A DNA stretch of 44,333 bases. It comes from Candidatus Eremiobacterota bacterium. Its GTDB lineage: Bacteria; Vulcanimicrobiota; CADAWZ01; Ess09-12. Positions 31,146-39,764 of the stretch are shown one piece after another (within the stretch, counting starts at the first letter, position 1; every line of letters begins with the position of its first letter). Below the pieces are notes generated by a model. The model made no database searches, had not been told where the DNA came from, and saw nothing but the letters and a program-made list of their open reading frames with translations. The stretch is taken from positions 65,478-109,810 of the forward strand of contig JAVHLM010000029.1 in the NCBI GenBank assembly GCA_031082125.1, read 5' to 3'. The translations under genes and the position numbers were made by a program.

Positions 31146-32552
31146 ATGGCAAGGATGAACAGGAAAGATCCCGCTCCTCCCAGGACCCATGAAGGGGCCA
31201 GGGCGGTAAAAATCTCCCCCGAACTTGAGCTCCGCCGCTCGGTCCTCGCCACAATGCTCTGGGAAGACCAGTTCTACGAAGAGGGCGAGAGCATCGCGAG
31301 CCGCGTACAGTCCCTCGTGAGCAGGGTGGAGCCCGAAAAGGTCGCGGCGCTTGCCATTGAAGCCCGCATTCAGATGAAGCTCCGCCATATGCCCCTCCTG
31401 ATAGCGAGGGAGATGGCCCGTTCCGAGCGCCACAGGCCCTTCGTCGCCAAGGTCCTCGGGGAGATAATCCAGCGCGCCGATGAGCTTGGCGAGTTTCTTG
31501 CCCTTTACTGGAATGAGGGGAAAAAGCCTCTTTCAAAACAGGTAAAGAAAGGGCTCGCCCTGGCCTTCCCCAGGTTTGACGCCTACCAGCTTGCCAAGTA
31601 CAACCGCGGCGGCCTGGTGACCCTCCGCGACGTGATGTTCCTGGTGCACCCCAAGCCCCGGAATGACGAACAGGCGGAGATATGGAAGCGCCTGGCAGGG
31701 AAAACCCTGGAAGCGCCTGATACGTGGGAGGTGAACCTTTCGGCAGGCAAGGACAAAAAGGAGAGCTGGGAGCGCCTTCTCAGGGAAAAAAAGCTCGGCG
31801 CCATGGCGCTTCTCAGGAACCTGAGGAATATGCTTGAGGCGAAAGTTGACGAAGAGCTTGTGAAGGATGCCCTGGAGCATATCCATGGGGAGAGAGTGCT
31901 CCCCTTCAGGTTCGTCTCGGCAGCGCGCCACGCTCCCCAGTGGGAGGGCTCCATCGAGAAAGCCATGCTCAGGAGCCTGGAGGGGGCCGAAAAGCTGCCT
32001 GGGAAGACAATCCTTATCGTAGATGTCTCAGGAAGCATGTACTACGGCAGGGTGTCGGCGCACTCCGAAATGGACAGGGCAAAGGTTGCCTGCGCACTTG
32101 CCGTGCTTGTGCGGGAGCTCTGCGAAAAGCCCGTTATCTATGCCACGGCGGGAGATGACGGCAGAAGGGTGCATGCGACAGAGCGCGTTCCTGAAAGGCG
32201 CGGTTTCTCACTCTCTGACGCCATTTATAGCCTCACGAAGCCCCTTGGAGGCGGCGGGATTTTTCTGAAGCAGGTCATGGACTATGTCTATGAGAAAGAA
32301 AAGGACGCCGACAGGATAATCGTGATTACCGACGAGCAGGACTGCGGCATAGCCAAGGGCGATGAGCCGGCGGGAGCAAGGGCTTTCGGCAGGCGCAACT
32401 ACCTGATCAATGTAGCCTCTTACAAGAACGGCATAGCTTACGGCACATGGCACCACATTGATGGCTGGTCCGACGCGGTGCTCCGCTACATAGGCGAATT
32501 CGAGAAGCTTCCCCTCGGAGAGCAGGAGAGCTTCCGGAAGGAGAAAAAGTAA
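31146..32552 (+). CDS. Ro60/Rsr-type TROVE domain protein
   Basis: The 468-residue protein has a helical HEAT-like TROVE region (about 20-285: VAALAIEARIQMKLRHMPLL, KGLALAFPRFDAYQLAKYN, LRDVMFLVHPKP) followed by a von Willebrand A domain. The MIDAS motif is DVSGSMYYG at about 297 and VITDEQDC lies later. Ro proteins form a ring that binds Y RNA and misfolded RNA and assist RNA quality control or stress survival in the cytoplasm. No rtcB or PNPase is adjacent. A strong promoter and folded leader precede it. Confidence 0.88.
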   Translation: MARMNRKDPAPPRTHEGARAVKISPELELRRSVLATMLWEDQFYEEGESIASRVQSLVSRVEPEKVAALAIEARIQMKLRHMPLLIAREMARSERHRPFVAKVLGEIIQRADELGEFLALYWNEGKKPLSKQVKKGLALAFPRFDAYQLAKYNRGGLVTLRDVMFLVHPKPRNDEQAEIWKRLAGKTLEAPDTWEVNLSAGKDKKESWERLLREKKLGAMALLRNLRNMLEAKVDEELVKDALEHIHGERVLPFRFVSAARHAPQWEGSIEKAMLRSLEGAEKLPGKTILIVDVSGSMYYGRVSAHSEMDRAKVACALAVLVRELCEKPVIYATAGDDGRRVHATERVPERRGFSLSDAIYSLTKPLGGGGIFLKQVMDYVYEKEKDADRIIVITDEQDCGIAKGDEPAGARAFGRRNYLINVASYKNGIAYGTWHHIDGWSDAVLRYIGEFEKLPLGEQESFRKEKK

Positions 32553-32554
32553 CC

Positions 32555-33478
32555 TTGGACCTTTCAGCAGGACTTGACTATGGAGGCTTTCACTCGGGCT
32601 TCATCGCCGTAGTGGGAAAGCCCAACGTGGGGAAATCAACGCTTGTGAACGCCCTGGTCCAGCAGAAGGTGGCCATCACCTCTCCCCTGCCACAGACCAC
32701 ACGGCACAGGATAATGGGGATAAAAAACGGGAAGGGCTGGCAGATGGTCTTCGTGGACACCCCTGGCGTAAGGAAGCCCAGGAGCGAGCTTGATTCCTTC
32801 ATGGAGAGAATCTACCGCCAGGAGAGCTATGAAGCCGACGTGATCCTCTTTATGGCTGACGCCTCAAAACCCTGCGATGATGAGGACGGGCAGGCGAAAC
32901 GAATCCTGAAGGCCATCACCGCAGGGGGAAAAAAGCTTTTTCTCCTGCTTAACAAAGTGGATCTGGTAGCTGCCGAGGCAATCACCGCGTGCCGTGAGAA
33001 ATATAATGAGCTTGCCTCTTTCATGGAGTCTTTCGCCGTTTCCGCCCTCACCGGAACAGGCCTCGAGGAGCTTGAGAAAGTGCTGCTCACGCACCTCCCC
33101 GAAGGCCCCTGCTATTTCCCCGAAGGCACCTCGACGGACCAGTCCATGGAGCTCTTCGCCGCAGAGCTCACCCGGGAGAAAATTCTTTTAAAAACCCGCC
33201 AGGAAGTGCCCCATGGAGTCTTTGTGCACACCGAGGAATTCCGCGAAGGCAAAGCAGCGGGCAGTCTCTATTTCCGGATCATCATCTATGTTGAAAAGGA
33301 AAGCCACAAAGGCATCATCATCGGCAAAGGGGGGAGGCTCCTCAAGGTGATAGGAACGCTTGCCCGCGCTGAGCTTGAGAAACACACGGGGAAGGAAGTC
33401 TATCTCGACCTCTGGGTCAAGATCAAGGAGAAATGGAAGGATCGCAGGGATCTTCTGAGATCATGGGGCTATGAATAG
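32555..33478 (+). CDS. era: GTPase Era
   Basis: The 307-residue protein has G1 GKPNVGKST, G2 in LPQTTRHRIMG, G3 DTPG, G4 NKVD and a C-terminal KH domain with GIIIGKGGRLLKVIG, which is the full Era layout. Era binds 16S rRNA and assists 30S maturation. The start appears to be TTG at 32555, 2 nt after the Ro stop, with GGAG about 12 nt upstream; no in-frame ATG precedes G1. Close linkage to the Ro60-like gene puts two RNA-quality genes on one transcript. Confidence 0.95.
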   Translation: MDLSAGLDYGGFHSGFIAVVGKPNVGKSTLVNALVQQKVAITSPLPQTTRHRIMGIKNGKGWQMVFVDTPGVRKPRSELDSFMERIYRQESYEADVILFMADASKPCDDEDGQAKRILKAITAGGKKLFLLLNKVDLVAAEAITACREKYNELASFMESFAVSALTGTGLEELEKVLLTHLPEGPCYFPEGTSTDQSMELFAAELTREKILLKTRQEVPHGVFVHTEEFREGKAAGSLYFRIIIYVEKESHKGIIIGKGGRLLKVIGTLARAELEKHTGKEVYLDLWVKIKEKWKDRRDLLRSWGYE

Positions 33479-33509
33479 ATCTGCCGTCAGTATATTAACA
33501 ATTTTTTTA

Positions 33510-33538
33510 TTGATTGGACCCGCAGGGGGAGGTATACT
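33510..33538 (+). promoter_or_regulatory. Sigma70-like promoter for the S51 peptidase gene
   Basis: TTGATT (33510-33515) and TATACT (33533-33538) lie at 17-nt spacing. The predicted transcription start, about 33545, favours the start codon at 33570 over that at 33471. Confidence 0.6.
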
Positions 33539-33569
33539 GAAGGGAGACCCGGAGAGGACACAGGCAGTC

Positions 33570-34685
33570 ATGGAGATATCAAGGGTAGAGCAGAGCATTC
33601 AATGGCATCAGGCAGGGGCTTCCACCCCGCAGCCAGGCGGCGGCGATGAGCTTCTCGCGGGAAAAGATACCGTCGAGATCAAGAATTCGGCCAGGGCTCC
33701 CGCTGAAAAAAAAGTGATTGACGGCATCACTACTTACCTCACGGGGAGCAGGAAGGACGTCACCACGCCGGCAGAACCGGGCCTCTGCCTGATGGGCGGG
33801 AGCACCGAAGTGGACGGCGCAATGAGATGGATGATAAAGAAATCCGGCGGCGGCGACTTTGTGGTCATAAGAGCCACCGATTCAAGCGACTACAACGATT
33901 ACATCTACCGCGAGCTGGGCGGTGTGGACTCCGTAGAGACCCTGGTAATCGACAGCCGTGAAAAGGCTGACTCTGCCTATACGGCTGAGACCATCAGAAA
34001 TGCCGAAGCCCTGTTCATCGCCGGCGGCGACCAGTGGAACTATTACAAGTACTGGAACGGCACCAAGGTTGAAGATGCCATAAACCACCTCGCCGGGGAG
34101 AAAAAGGTGCCCATAGGAGGCACGAGCGCCGGCTGCCACAGCATGGCCGGCCTTTTTTACTCCGCCGAGAACGACGGCGTCACTTCATGCGAGGCCCTCC
34201 AGAACCCCTTTCACGAGAAAGTGACGCTCAGGGCGGATTTTCTCGCCATGCCCGGGATGACCCACGTCATCACGGACTCTCATTTTCACAAGAGGGACCG
34301 GATGGGAAGGTCAGCCACTTTCCTTGCAAGGATGATTGAAGAGCGTTACCCGCAGGATCCTGAAAAGCCCAGGGTGATAGCCCTTGACGAGAAGGCTGCC
34401 GTCACCGTCGAGGCCGACGGGACGGGAAAAATCTGGTCAGGCTCCGAAAACGACAAGGAGGGCTGCGCCTACTTCCTGAGCGCCCACGGAAGGCCCCAGG
34501 TCCTCAGGGAAAATACTCCTCTCACCTTCAGCGAGAACAGGCTGGAGGTCTATAAGATAAGGGGAAGCAAGGAGGGCCAGGGCCATTTCAGGGTCCTGGA
34601 TGACGGCTCCCTCGGGGACTTTGAGGGCGGCGGCGCCCACCCCGTCAACATAAAGAACGGCCTTTTCGAGAAAGACCCTTACTGA
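33570..34685 (+). CDS. Cyanophycinase-like S51 peptidase
   Basis: The 371-residue product (ATG 33570) opens with a hydrophilic tail MEISRVEQSIQ and GKDTVEIKNS, then an S51 domain. LCLMGGSTEVDGAMRWM, ALFIAGGDQWNYYKYW and the nucleophile elbow GGTSAGCHSMAG are as in cyanophycinases and related dipeptidases. The His/Asp region is THVITDSHFHKRDRMGR. A longer frame from ATG 33471 overlaps era and would add a hydrophobic stretch. The promoter inside it and the N-terminal likeness to other proteins here favour 33570. The substrate may be cyanophycin-like polymer or another isoaspartyl peptide. Confidence 0.85.
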   Translation: MEISRVEQSIQWHQAGASTPQPGGGDELLAGKDTVEIKNSARAPAEKKVIDGITTYLTGSRKDVTTPAEPGLCLMGGSTEVDGAMRWMIKKSGGGDFVVIRATDSSDYNDYIYRELGGVDSVETLVIDSREKADSAYTAETIRNAEALFIAGGDQWNYYKYWNGTKVEDAINHLAGEKKVPIGGTSAGCHSMAGLFYSAENDGVTSCEALQNPFHEKVTLRADFLAMPGMTHVITDSHFHKRDRMGRSATFLARMIEERYPQDPEKPRVIALDEKAAVTVEADGTGKIWSGSENDKEGCAYFLSAHGRPQVLRENTPLTFSENRLEVYKIRGSKEGQGHFRVLDDGSLGDFEGGGAHPVNIKNGLFEKDPY

Positions 34686-34698
34686 ACCGCCCGGCATG

Positions 34699-35265
34699 CT
34701 ACAGCTTTTTAAGCTCCTTGCCTATTGACCAGGCTTTCCCCGCGTATTCACCGACCTGCCAGTAGCCATTGTCTGGCATGGTGAGCACAAAGGGGTTGAT
34801 TTTCTTCACATCAGGCTTCCCCTCTGACAGAAAACGCTCCTCGGAGTAAGATTCCGTGATCTCAGCGATGAAAAGCTCATTTGAGGGAAGCTCGACCACT
34901 TCCACGACCTTGCATTCCATGGCCAGGGGGCATTCCTTTACCATGGGTGCAAAAGGAAGGTCACCGAAAAATGTCTGAAACATGCCGGACTTGTCAGTCT
35001 TGGCGCCTGATACAATGCCAGTGTAATCCACTTCCCTTATGAGATCGAGGGATGGAATGCTCAGTCCGAACTGTCGGTGCTCCTTTATGCCCTTGTTGGT
35101 GTGATGGACCTTGCCCAGGGCCACGCCGATCATGGGGGGGCTGTAGTTCACCCTTGAAACCCAGCCCACGGCCATATAGTTCACTTTCCCCCCCACCATG
35201 GTGCCAAGCACCACCATGGGCATAGGATAAGGAAAGGCATGCTTACCCAGTTTTATCTTGTCCAC
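34699..35265 (-). CDS. Flavin reductase-like FMN-binding split-barrel protein
   Basis: The 188-residue protein has the flavin reductase-like pattern: YPMPMVVLGTMVGGKVNYMAV near the N-terminus, NYSPPMIGVALG and HHTNKGIKEHRQFGLSIP. It should bind FMN and reduce or transfer electrons; the partner is unknown. The GTG at 35265 follows GGGGGA and is well supported. It converges with the S51 gene with a 13-nt gap. Confidence 0.88.
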   Translation of the reverse strand: MDKIKLGKHAFPYPMPMVVLGTMVGGKVNYMAVGWVSRVNYSPPMIGVALGKVHHTNKGIKEHRQFGLSIPSLDLIREVDYTGIVSGAKTDKSGMFQTFFGDLPFAPMVKECPLAMECKVVEVVELPSNELFIAEITESYSEERFLSEGKPDVKKINPFVLTMPDNGYWQVGEYAGKAWSIGKELKKL

Positions 35266-35466
35266 AGAAGATCCCCCTTTCTTGAAATATGGGGATCAGT
35301 ATTCCATCTCATCCAGTAATTCCCCTGGAAGGCCCAGGAGCGCATCTTGCAGGCCCCATTATCATCTCAGGGCCCTCATGGAACCACTTGCCGGCATGAT
35401 GATGACTCCTGCCTCTCCCGCCCCTATCATGGAAGCGGACGGCAAGGCACCTCTGTGCCATACTCA

Positions 35467-35490
35467 AGAGTATACTGTGCGTCATTATAA
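35467..35490 (+). promoter_or_regulatory. Conserved promoter-like box, copy 1
   Basis: AGAGTAT, four variable bases, TGCGTCA, one base, TATAA. The same order and spacing occurs at 38138. It lies 22 nt upstream of the next start codon. Confidence 0.55.
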
Positions 35491-35511
35491 AACTGCATGG
35501 GGGATAGAGAG

Positions 35512-36405
35512 ATGAACACGAAGACAAAAGGCTCCGCGAGAAGAGCCCGGACAAGTGGGGAAATGACCATATCCAACGATTTGATAGCCCTCGTACTGCT
35601 CGTTGCCGCCCTCCTGGGCCTGATGGTGACGTCAGTGAACCATATCCTTATGCCCGGCTCCCATGCTGGCAACCGTTCAATGAAGAGCCGGGAGCTCAAG
35701 GCACGAATTGCGGCGCAGGCGATTACTGATACGCTCTCATCAACGGCCCCGGCCAGGAATGCACGGGACCTGGTGAGCATAAAGGTCAGATCCACACCGC
35801 CGCCTCCCGGGGAAGCCGCCCTTTCGACGATATCACTCACCTCGGCAAAGACACAGGAAATTTCTTCCAGGACCACTGAAACCACTCCCCCCTCACCCTC
35901 ATCAGCCGCGTCCTGCGAAACTGCCGTACAGGCCTGCAAGGTGCGTCCCACCGTGAGTGAGCCTTCATCATCAATTGTGGAAGCGAAAAGCGACCTGCCA
36001 CCGCAGGCAGGGACAAAGGATGCCCGGAAATGCTCTTCGCCCCAGGCCGTGGCCGTAAAGGCCGCCCCTGAGAGTAAGCCCCCCCCGAAGGAAAATGTCC
36101 AGAATATCAGAAGGGGCACCATGAGAGTGAATGCTTATACGGTGGTAAATGGAAGCCACCGGTACTGGGTCTCCCGGGTCGATGTGAACGAGTGGGGATA
36201 TACCAGCAAGTACTGGTGGAATCAGTGGTACACCGACACAGGCGACCCTTACAAGGAGCTTTACTGCAGCGGTGCCGCCATCGGAAGTACCTATGTCATC
36301 AAGGTGACATGGAAAAGCTCAAACAGCGACAAGACAATCACCAACTCCTGGTACAGGAAGCTGGAGTCAACAGACCAGAAGGAGATAATCGATTCTCTCT
36401 ATTGA
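35512..36405 (+). CDS. Single-pass membrane protein with Ser/Thr/Pro linker and aromatic C-terminal domain
   Basis: The ATG at 35512 follows GAGAG; ATG 35497 is the alternative. Of 297 residues, 1-20 are basic, about 22-45 form a membrane anchor (LIALVLLVAALLGLMVTSVN), about 60-205 are low-complexity Ser/Thr/Pro, and the last 90 are rich in Trp and Tyr (YWVSRVDVNEWGYTSKYWWN, SYYYC-free with one Cys at LYCSGAA). I recognise no family. The C-terminal domain is probably displayed outside the inner membrane. A conserved promoter-like box lies immediately upstream. Confidence 0.7.
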   Translation: MNTKTKGSARRARTSGEMTISNDLIALVLLVAALLGLMVTSVNHILMPGSHAGNRSMKSRELKARIAAQAITDTLSSTAPARNARDLVSIKVRSTPPPPGEAALSTISLTSAKTQEISSRTTETTPPSPSSAASCETAVQACKVRPTVSEPSSSIVEAKSDLPPQAGTKDARKCSSPQAVAVKAAPESKPPPKENVQNIRRGTMRVNAYTVVNGSHRYWVSRVDVNEWGYTSKYWWNQWYTDTGDPYKELYCSGAAIGSTYVIKVTWKSSNSDKTITNSWYRKLESTDQKEIIDSLY

Positions 36406-36429
36406 TCAACGGCGCCTCATTGAAAAACT

Positions 36430-37131
36430 ATGATAAAAAAAGCCATTGCACTGATCCCTGTCCACAGGAAATGGATATTTGTGACGGGAGCTCTCCTTCT
36501 TTCCGGTGTCATTGCCTTCCTGGCAATAAACTTCCGCGTGAAGCGCCTGGGCCTCCACCACACCTGTGACGCCGACAGTGCGCCGGCAGCCCAGGCGGCA
36601 ATTGTGCTGGGAGCTTACGTCGATCCCGGGGGAGTGCCCTGCCCCATGCTCGAGGACCGGATAATCACGGGAGTGGAGCTTTACGGGAAAGGCAAGGTGA
36701 AAAAGCTTGTCATGTCAGGTGACCATGGCCTCGATGACTATGACGAGGTGAACTCCATGCGCCGCATGGCTGAGGACCTGGGTGTGCCTCCCCGCGATAT
36801 TTTCATGGACCACGCGGGTTTCTGCACTTATGACAGCATGTACAGGGCGAGGGATGTCTTCGGCATCAAGACGGCCCTTATAGTGACCCAGGAGTTTCAC
36901 CTTGCCCGCAGCATTTATAATGCCCGCATGCTGGGAATTGACGCCCATGGCGTGAAGGCTGACAGGCGAAAGTATCCATCTGCGGAGCTTCAGGGACTCC
37001 AGATGAGGGAATCGGTAGCGCGGATAAAGGATTTTCTTAATGTGCACCTCGTGAAGCCCAGACCCCGCTTTCTGGGGAATCCCATCCCCATCGAGGGCGA
37101 TGGCTCCGTAACCCATGACAGGAAAGATTAA
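36430..37131 (+). CDS. SanA/YdcF-like DUF218 membrane protein
   Basis: The 233-residue protein has one N-terminal membrane segment (IFVTGALLLSGVIAFLAIN) and a DUF218 domain with AAIVLGAYVDPGGVPCPMLEDRI, KLVMSGDHG, MRRMAEDLGVPPRDIFMDHAG and ALIVTQEFHLARSIYNARML. This is closest to SanA/vancomycin-exclusion proteins linked to envelope barrier function in enterobacteria. The active site should face the periplasm. It follows the preceding membrane protein by 24 nt and its stop overlaps the convergent gene by 4 nt. Confidence 0.87.
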   Translation: MIKKAIALIPVHRKWIFVTGALLLSGVIAFLAINFRVKRLGLHHTCDADSAPAAQAAIVLGAYVDPGGVPCPMLEDRIITGVELYGKGKVKKLVMSGDHGLDDYDEVNSMRRMAEDLGVPPRDIFMDHAGFCTYDSMYRARDVFGIKTALIVTQEFHLARSIYNARMLGIDAHGVKADRRKYPSAELQGLQMRESVARIKDFLNVHLVKPRPRFLGNPIPIEGDGSVTHDRKD

Positions 37132-38051
37132 AACAGGTGAAAACAAGCATGAAGGGCGTAAAGGCCATGGCCTGCAATGGTGATTCCCGGAGCGATCAGG
37201 ACCGCCAGGGCGCCGAGAGGGCTGCGGTCCACGAAATTTCCCCTGGCATCTATGGCCGGTGATCCCGGCAGGCTGTCAAACATCACGGCATATGAAGGAT
37301 TCTCCCCGTCGTAAAGGAGCCGCTCCGACGGGTCATCCTCGAGCTTTTCAGGCTCGTTGGTCTTCTCGTTGACGCGGTACTTCCTGCCGTTTCTCGCCTC
37401 GAATTCAAAGGTAAGGGCATAGACAGGCCTGTTGTTCACTGTCATATTGGTAGGCTCATTTGACACCAGCGCTCCCAGCGCCGGGAAGCCTCCCACCATC
37501 AGGCGGTTGGCTTTCAAGCCGCTGAGAAAGCCGAAAGTGACCAGGCCAAGGCCAAGGGAAGGGAAAAGCGCCACAAACACCACGGGCCAGGTGAAAGGCC
37601 TGTGGCGGAGCCCCTCAATTCTCGATACCGCAGGGTTCCTCTCTTGGAAGAGAACCGTCACCTCGTTCCCTTCCGAAGGATTCTCCGCCATGTGAGGGAC
37701 ATGTCCCCCCAGGGAATAGGAGACGCCCTCATGGGCTTTCCCATCGGGCCCGCTGAAGCGGAAATGGTAAGCCACGATTGGAGTCCCCGAATGGGATTCG
37801 CTTCCTCCCTCGGAAAAGCTTGTGTCCCTGATGGCCATGATCTGGCCCCTGGCCGTCCTGAAGCTGCCTGAGGGATATATGAGGCTTGTAAGATCGGCAT
37901 TCATCACGAGGCCCCAGTAGAATATCATTGAGAAGCCGAAGATGATCCATGCGACTATATTCAATGAGCCGCCGAAAAGCAGCTTGATGAAGATGGTGAG
38001 CGGCACAGACCGTGGCGGCCTGGCGAGCTCATAGGTGTCTATCTTGCCCAT
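37128..38051 (-). CDS. DUF3592-like multi-pass membrane protein
   Basis: The start at 38051 (MGKIDTYEL) follows GGAGGGAGG; the frame is open upstream without a site. The 307-residue protein has about four membrane segments (NIVAWIIFGFSMIFYWGLVM, WPVVFVALFPSLGLGLVTFG, and one near the C-terminus). Two extracytoplasmic beta-rich parts follow the DUF3592 style (ARGQIMAIRDTSFSEGGSES and VYALTFEFEARNGRKYRV). The function of the family is not known. Confidence 0.75.
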   Translation of the reverse strand: MGKIDTYELARPPRSVPLTIFIKLLFGGSLNIVAWIIFGFSMIFYWGLVMNADLTSLIYPSGSFRTARGQIMAIRDTSFSEGGSESHSGTPIVAYHFRFSGPDGKAHEGVSYSLGGHVPHMAENPSEGNEVTVLFQERNPAVSRIEGLRHRPFTWPVVFVALFPSLGLGLVTFGFLSGLKANRLMVGGFPALGALVSNEPTNMTVNNRPVYALTFEFEARNGRKYRVNEKTNEPEKLEDDPSERLLYDGENPSYAVMFDSLPGSPAIDARGNFVDRSPLGALAVLIAPGITIAGHGLYALHACFHLF

Positions 38052-38137
38052 ACTGCCTCCCTCCGGTGGCTTTCTTGTCAAAAACGCATTGAGCAGCTTA
38101 TATTCACAGAGCATACCAGACGGCATCATTATACCTG

Positions 38138-38162
38138 AGAGTATGATATGCGTCAGTATAAT
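38138..38162 (+). promoter_or_regulatory. Conserved promoter-like box, copy 2
   Basis: AGAGTAT, four variable bases, TGCGTCA, one base, TATAAT, with the same spacing as copy 1. It lies 130 nt upstream of the secreted protein gene at 38292 and also upstream, in reverse, of the DUF3592-like gene. Confidence 0.55.
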
Positions 38163-38291
38163 GAAACTTCGTGGAGAGAGGGATTTTCCCTCTCTGTGTG
38201 CCGCAGGGAAGACAGGCGGCGTAGGAAGAAGAAGGTATTCACTGCAGAAGCCGTGAATCTATCAGGTCAATCAAGGGAATGGAGGGATATC

Positions 38292-38678
38292 ATGAAAAAA
38301 ACCGCTCTTGCCGCGCTCCTGATCATGCTGGCTGCCCTGGCCCCGCAGCCTGCACCAGCCGATACTCCCTTTGATCTCACAGGATACTGGGAGACAGGAA
38401 ATATCGGCACCTTCTACATAAGGCAGATCAATGACGAACTCTTCTGGTATGCCGAGGACGACCCTATCGCGCCCACCTGGGCCAACATTGCCCACGGAAA
38501 AGTGCAGGACAAGACGGTATTCCTTGACTGGATAGATATCCCCAAGGGCACGGCCTACTCAAAAGGGACTCTCGTGATTGAGATAAAATATCCCGACAGG
38601 CTGGTCCTGGTGAAACAGACCGGCGGTTGGGGTGGAGGCAAGGAGTGGACCCGCTCCAGGACTGATCCGGAAATATAG
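38292..38678 (+). CDS. Small secreted protein of unknown function (128 residues)
   Basis: The ATG at 38292 follows GGAGGGATATC, which decides the start over the longer frame from 38148. A signal peptide (KKTALAALLIMLAALAPQPAPA) precedes a compact beta-rich domain beginning FDLTGYWETGNIGTFYIRQI, with ELFWYAED and a Gly-rich end (QTGGWGGGKEWTR). The 'GYW..G.FYIRQ..' start resembles small lipocalin-like proteins seen in many bacterial genomes, but no family is assigned. Confidence 0.75.
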   Translation: MKKTALAALLIMLAALAPQPAPADTPFDLTGYWETGNIGTFYIRQINDELFWYAEDDPIAPTWANIAHGKVQDKTVFLDWIDIPKGTAYSKGTLVIEIKYPDRLVLVKQTGGWGGGKEWTRSRTDPEI

Positions 38679-38681
38679 CCT

Positions 38682-39764
38682 TCAGAGGATGCTTTCCACG
38701 ACTTTCACCATCGGGGCCATCGTGGCAATCACGACAAATCCCACCACAAGTCCCATGACGAGCAGAAAAAAGGGCTGCATCACCGATATGGCGACATCAA
38801 GAGCCTGCTCCAGGTTCTGCTCGCTTATGAGAGCGATTTTAGTGCACATCTGCCCCATTTTCCCCGACTGCTCTCCCACCTCGACAAGGTTCAGCATCAG
38901 AGGGGAGAAGAATTCCGTTTTTTCGAGAGCTTCCCTGACCGACTCGCCCTCAACGAGGCTTGTCCTCATGATCTCAAGCCTCTGCTGAAGAGCCACCGTG
39001 GTGGTGCCCTGCCTCGCGATCTCGACTCCCTTGATGAGGGGAATCCCCGCATCAAATATTATGGCAAGCGTCCGGGCGAAGTGGGCTGTCTCGGCGGTGC
39101 GCAGAGCCGTGCCCACGCCAGGAACCCTGTAAAAGAATGCCTGGAGCCTTCCGCGCCAGAGGTCATCCTGCCACAAGGTCTTCAACAACACTGCGGCTCC
39201 CGCGGCAAGTATGGGAAAAAGTATCATCACCACCGGGGAGCGTATCAGCGACGAGGCCATGATAAGGAGCCTTGTGGGGAAAGGAAGGGGAATCTTGAGG
39301 GACTCAAGGAACTCATAAATCCCCTTGAACATGAAGGCAGGCCCGACAACAAGGAAGAGCAGGAAGAGAAAGCCCACAAAAAGGGGATAGATGAGGGCAG
39401 ACTGGACTTTCATGGTAAGCTCGCGCTCCTTTTCCGCGTGGATCGCGACTCTTTCCAGCATAAGCTCAAGCTTCCCAGACCGCTCGCCGATATCGATCAT
39501 TTTCACATAGAGCTCGGGGAAGACCAGCGGGAACGAGGACATTGCGCGGGCAATACCCTGGCCGGACTGCACGAGGCGGGCGCAGCCGTTAAAAGCCCTT
39601 CGGAGCATCCTGTTCTCACCCTGATCGGCAAGAATCTGGAAGCTCCTTTGTATGTTTATTGAAGCTTTGTGAAGGGCGGCAAGCTCGCGGAAGGCTATTA
39701 CAAGATCTGCCGATGAAGTGGCCGGAGCGGCGAACTCATCTATGAACTCCATTATCCTGCTCAT
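38682..39764 (-). CDS. GspF/PilC-type inner-membrane platform protein
   Basis: The 360-residue protein has two T2SF domains (about 25-150 and 225-350), each containing the typical FPLVFPELYVKMIDIGERSG and FFSPLMLNLVEVGEQSGKMG blocks. Hydrophobic segments follow (YPLFVGFLFLLFLVVGPAFM and FFLLVMGLVVGFVVIATMAP). It anchors the assembly ATPase of type II secretion or type IV pilus machines. Its ATGA start overlaps the kinase gene. No GspE/PilB ATPase is in this operon. Confidence 0.92.
   Translation of the reverse strand: MSRIMEFIDEFAAPATSSADLVIAFRELAALHKASINIQRSFQILADQGENRMLRRAFNGCARLVQSGQGIARAMSSFPLVFPELYVKMIDIGERSGKLELMLERVAIHAEKERELTMKVQSALIYPLFVGFLFLLFLVVGPAFMFKGIYEFLESLKIPLPFPTRLLIMASSLIRSPVVMILFPILAAGAAVLLKTLWQDDLWRGRLQAFFYRVPGVGTALRTAETAHFARTLAIIFDAGIPLIKGVEIARQGTTTVALQQRLEIMRTSLVEGESVREALEKTEFFSPLMLNLVEVGEQSGKMGQMCTKIALISEQNLEQALDVAISVMQPFFLLVMGLVVGFVVIATMAPMVKVVESIL

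Noticed and set aside
33471-33570. Signal-peptide-like N-terminus for the S51 peptidase from ATG 33471
   Set aside because: The stretch overlaps era, contains a promoter, and the downstream ATG gives an N-terminus resembling other proteins here.
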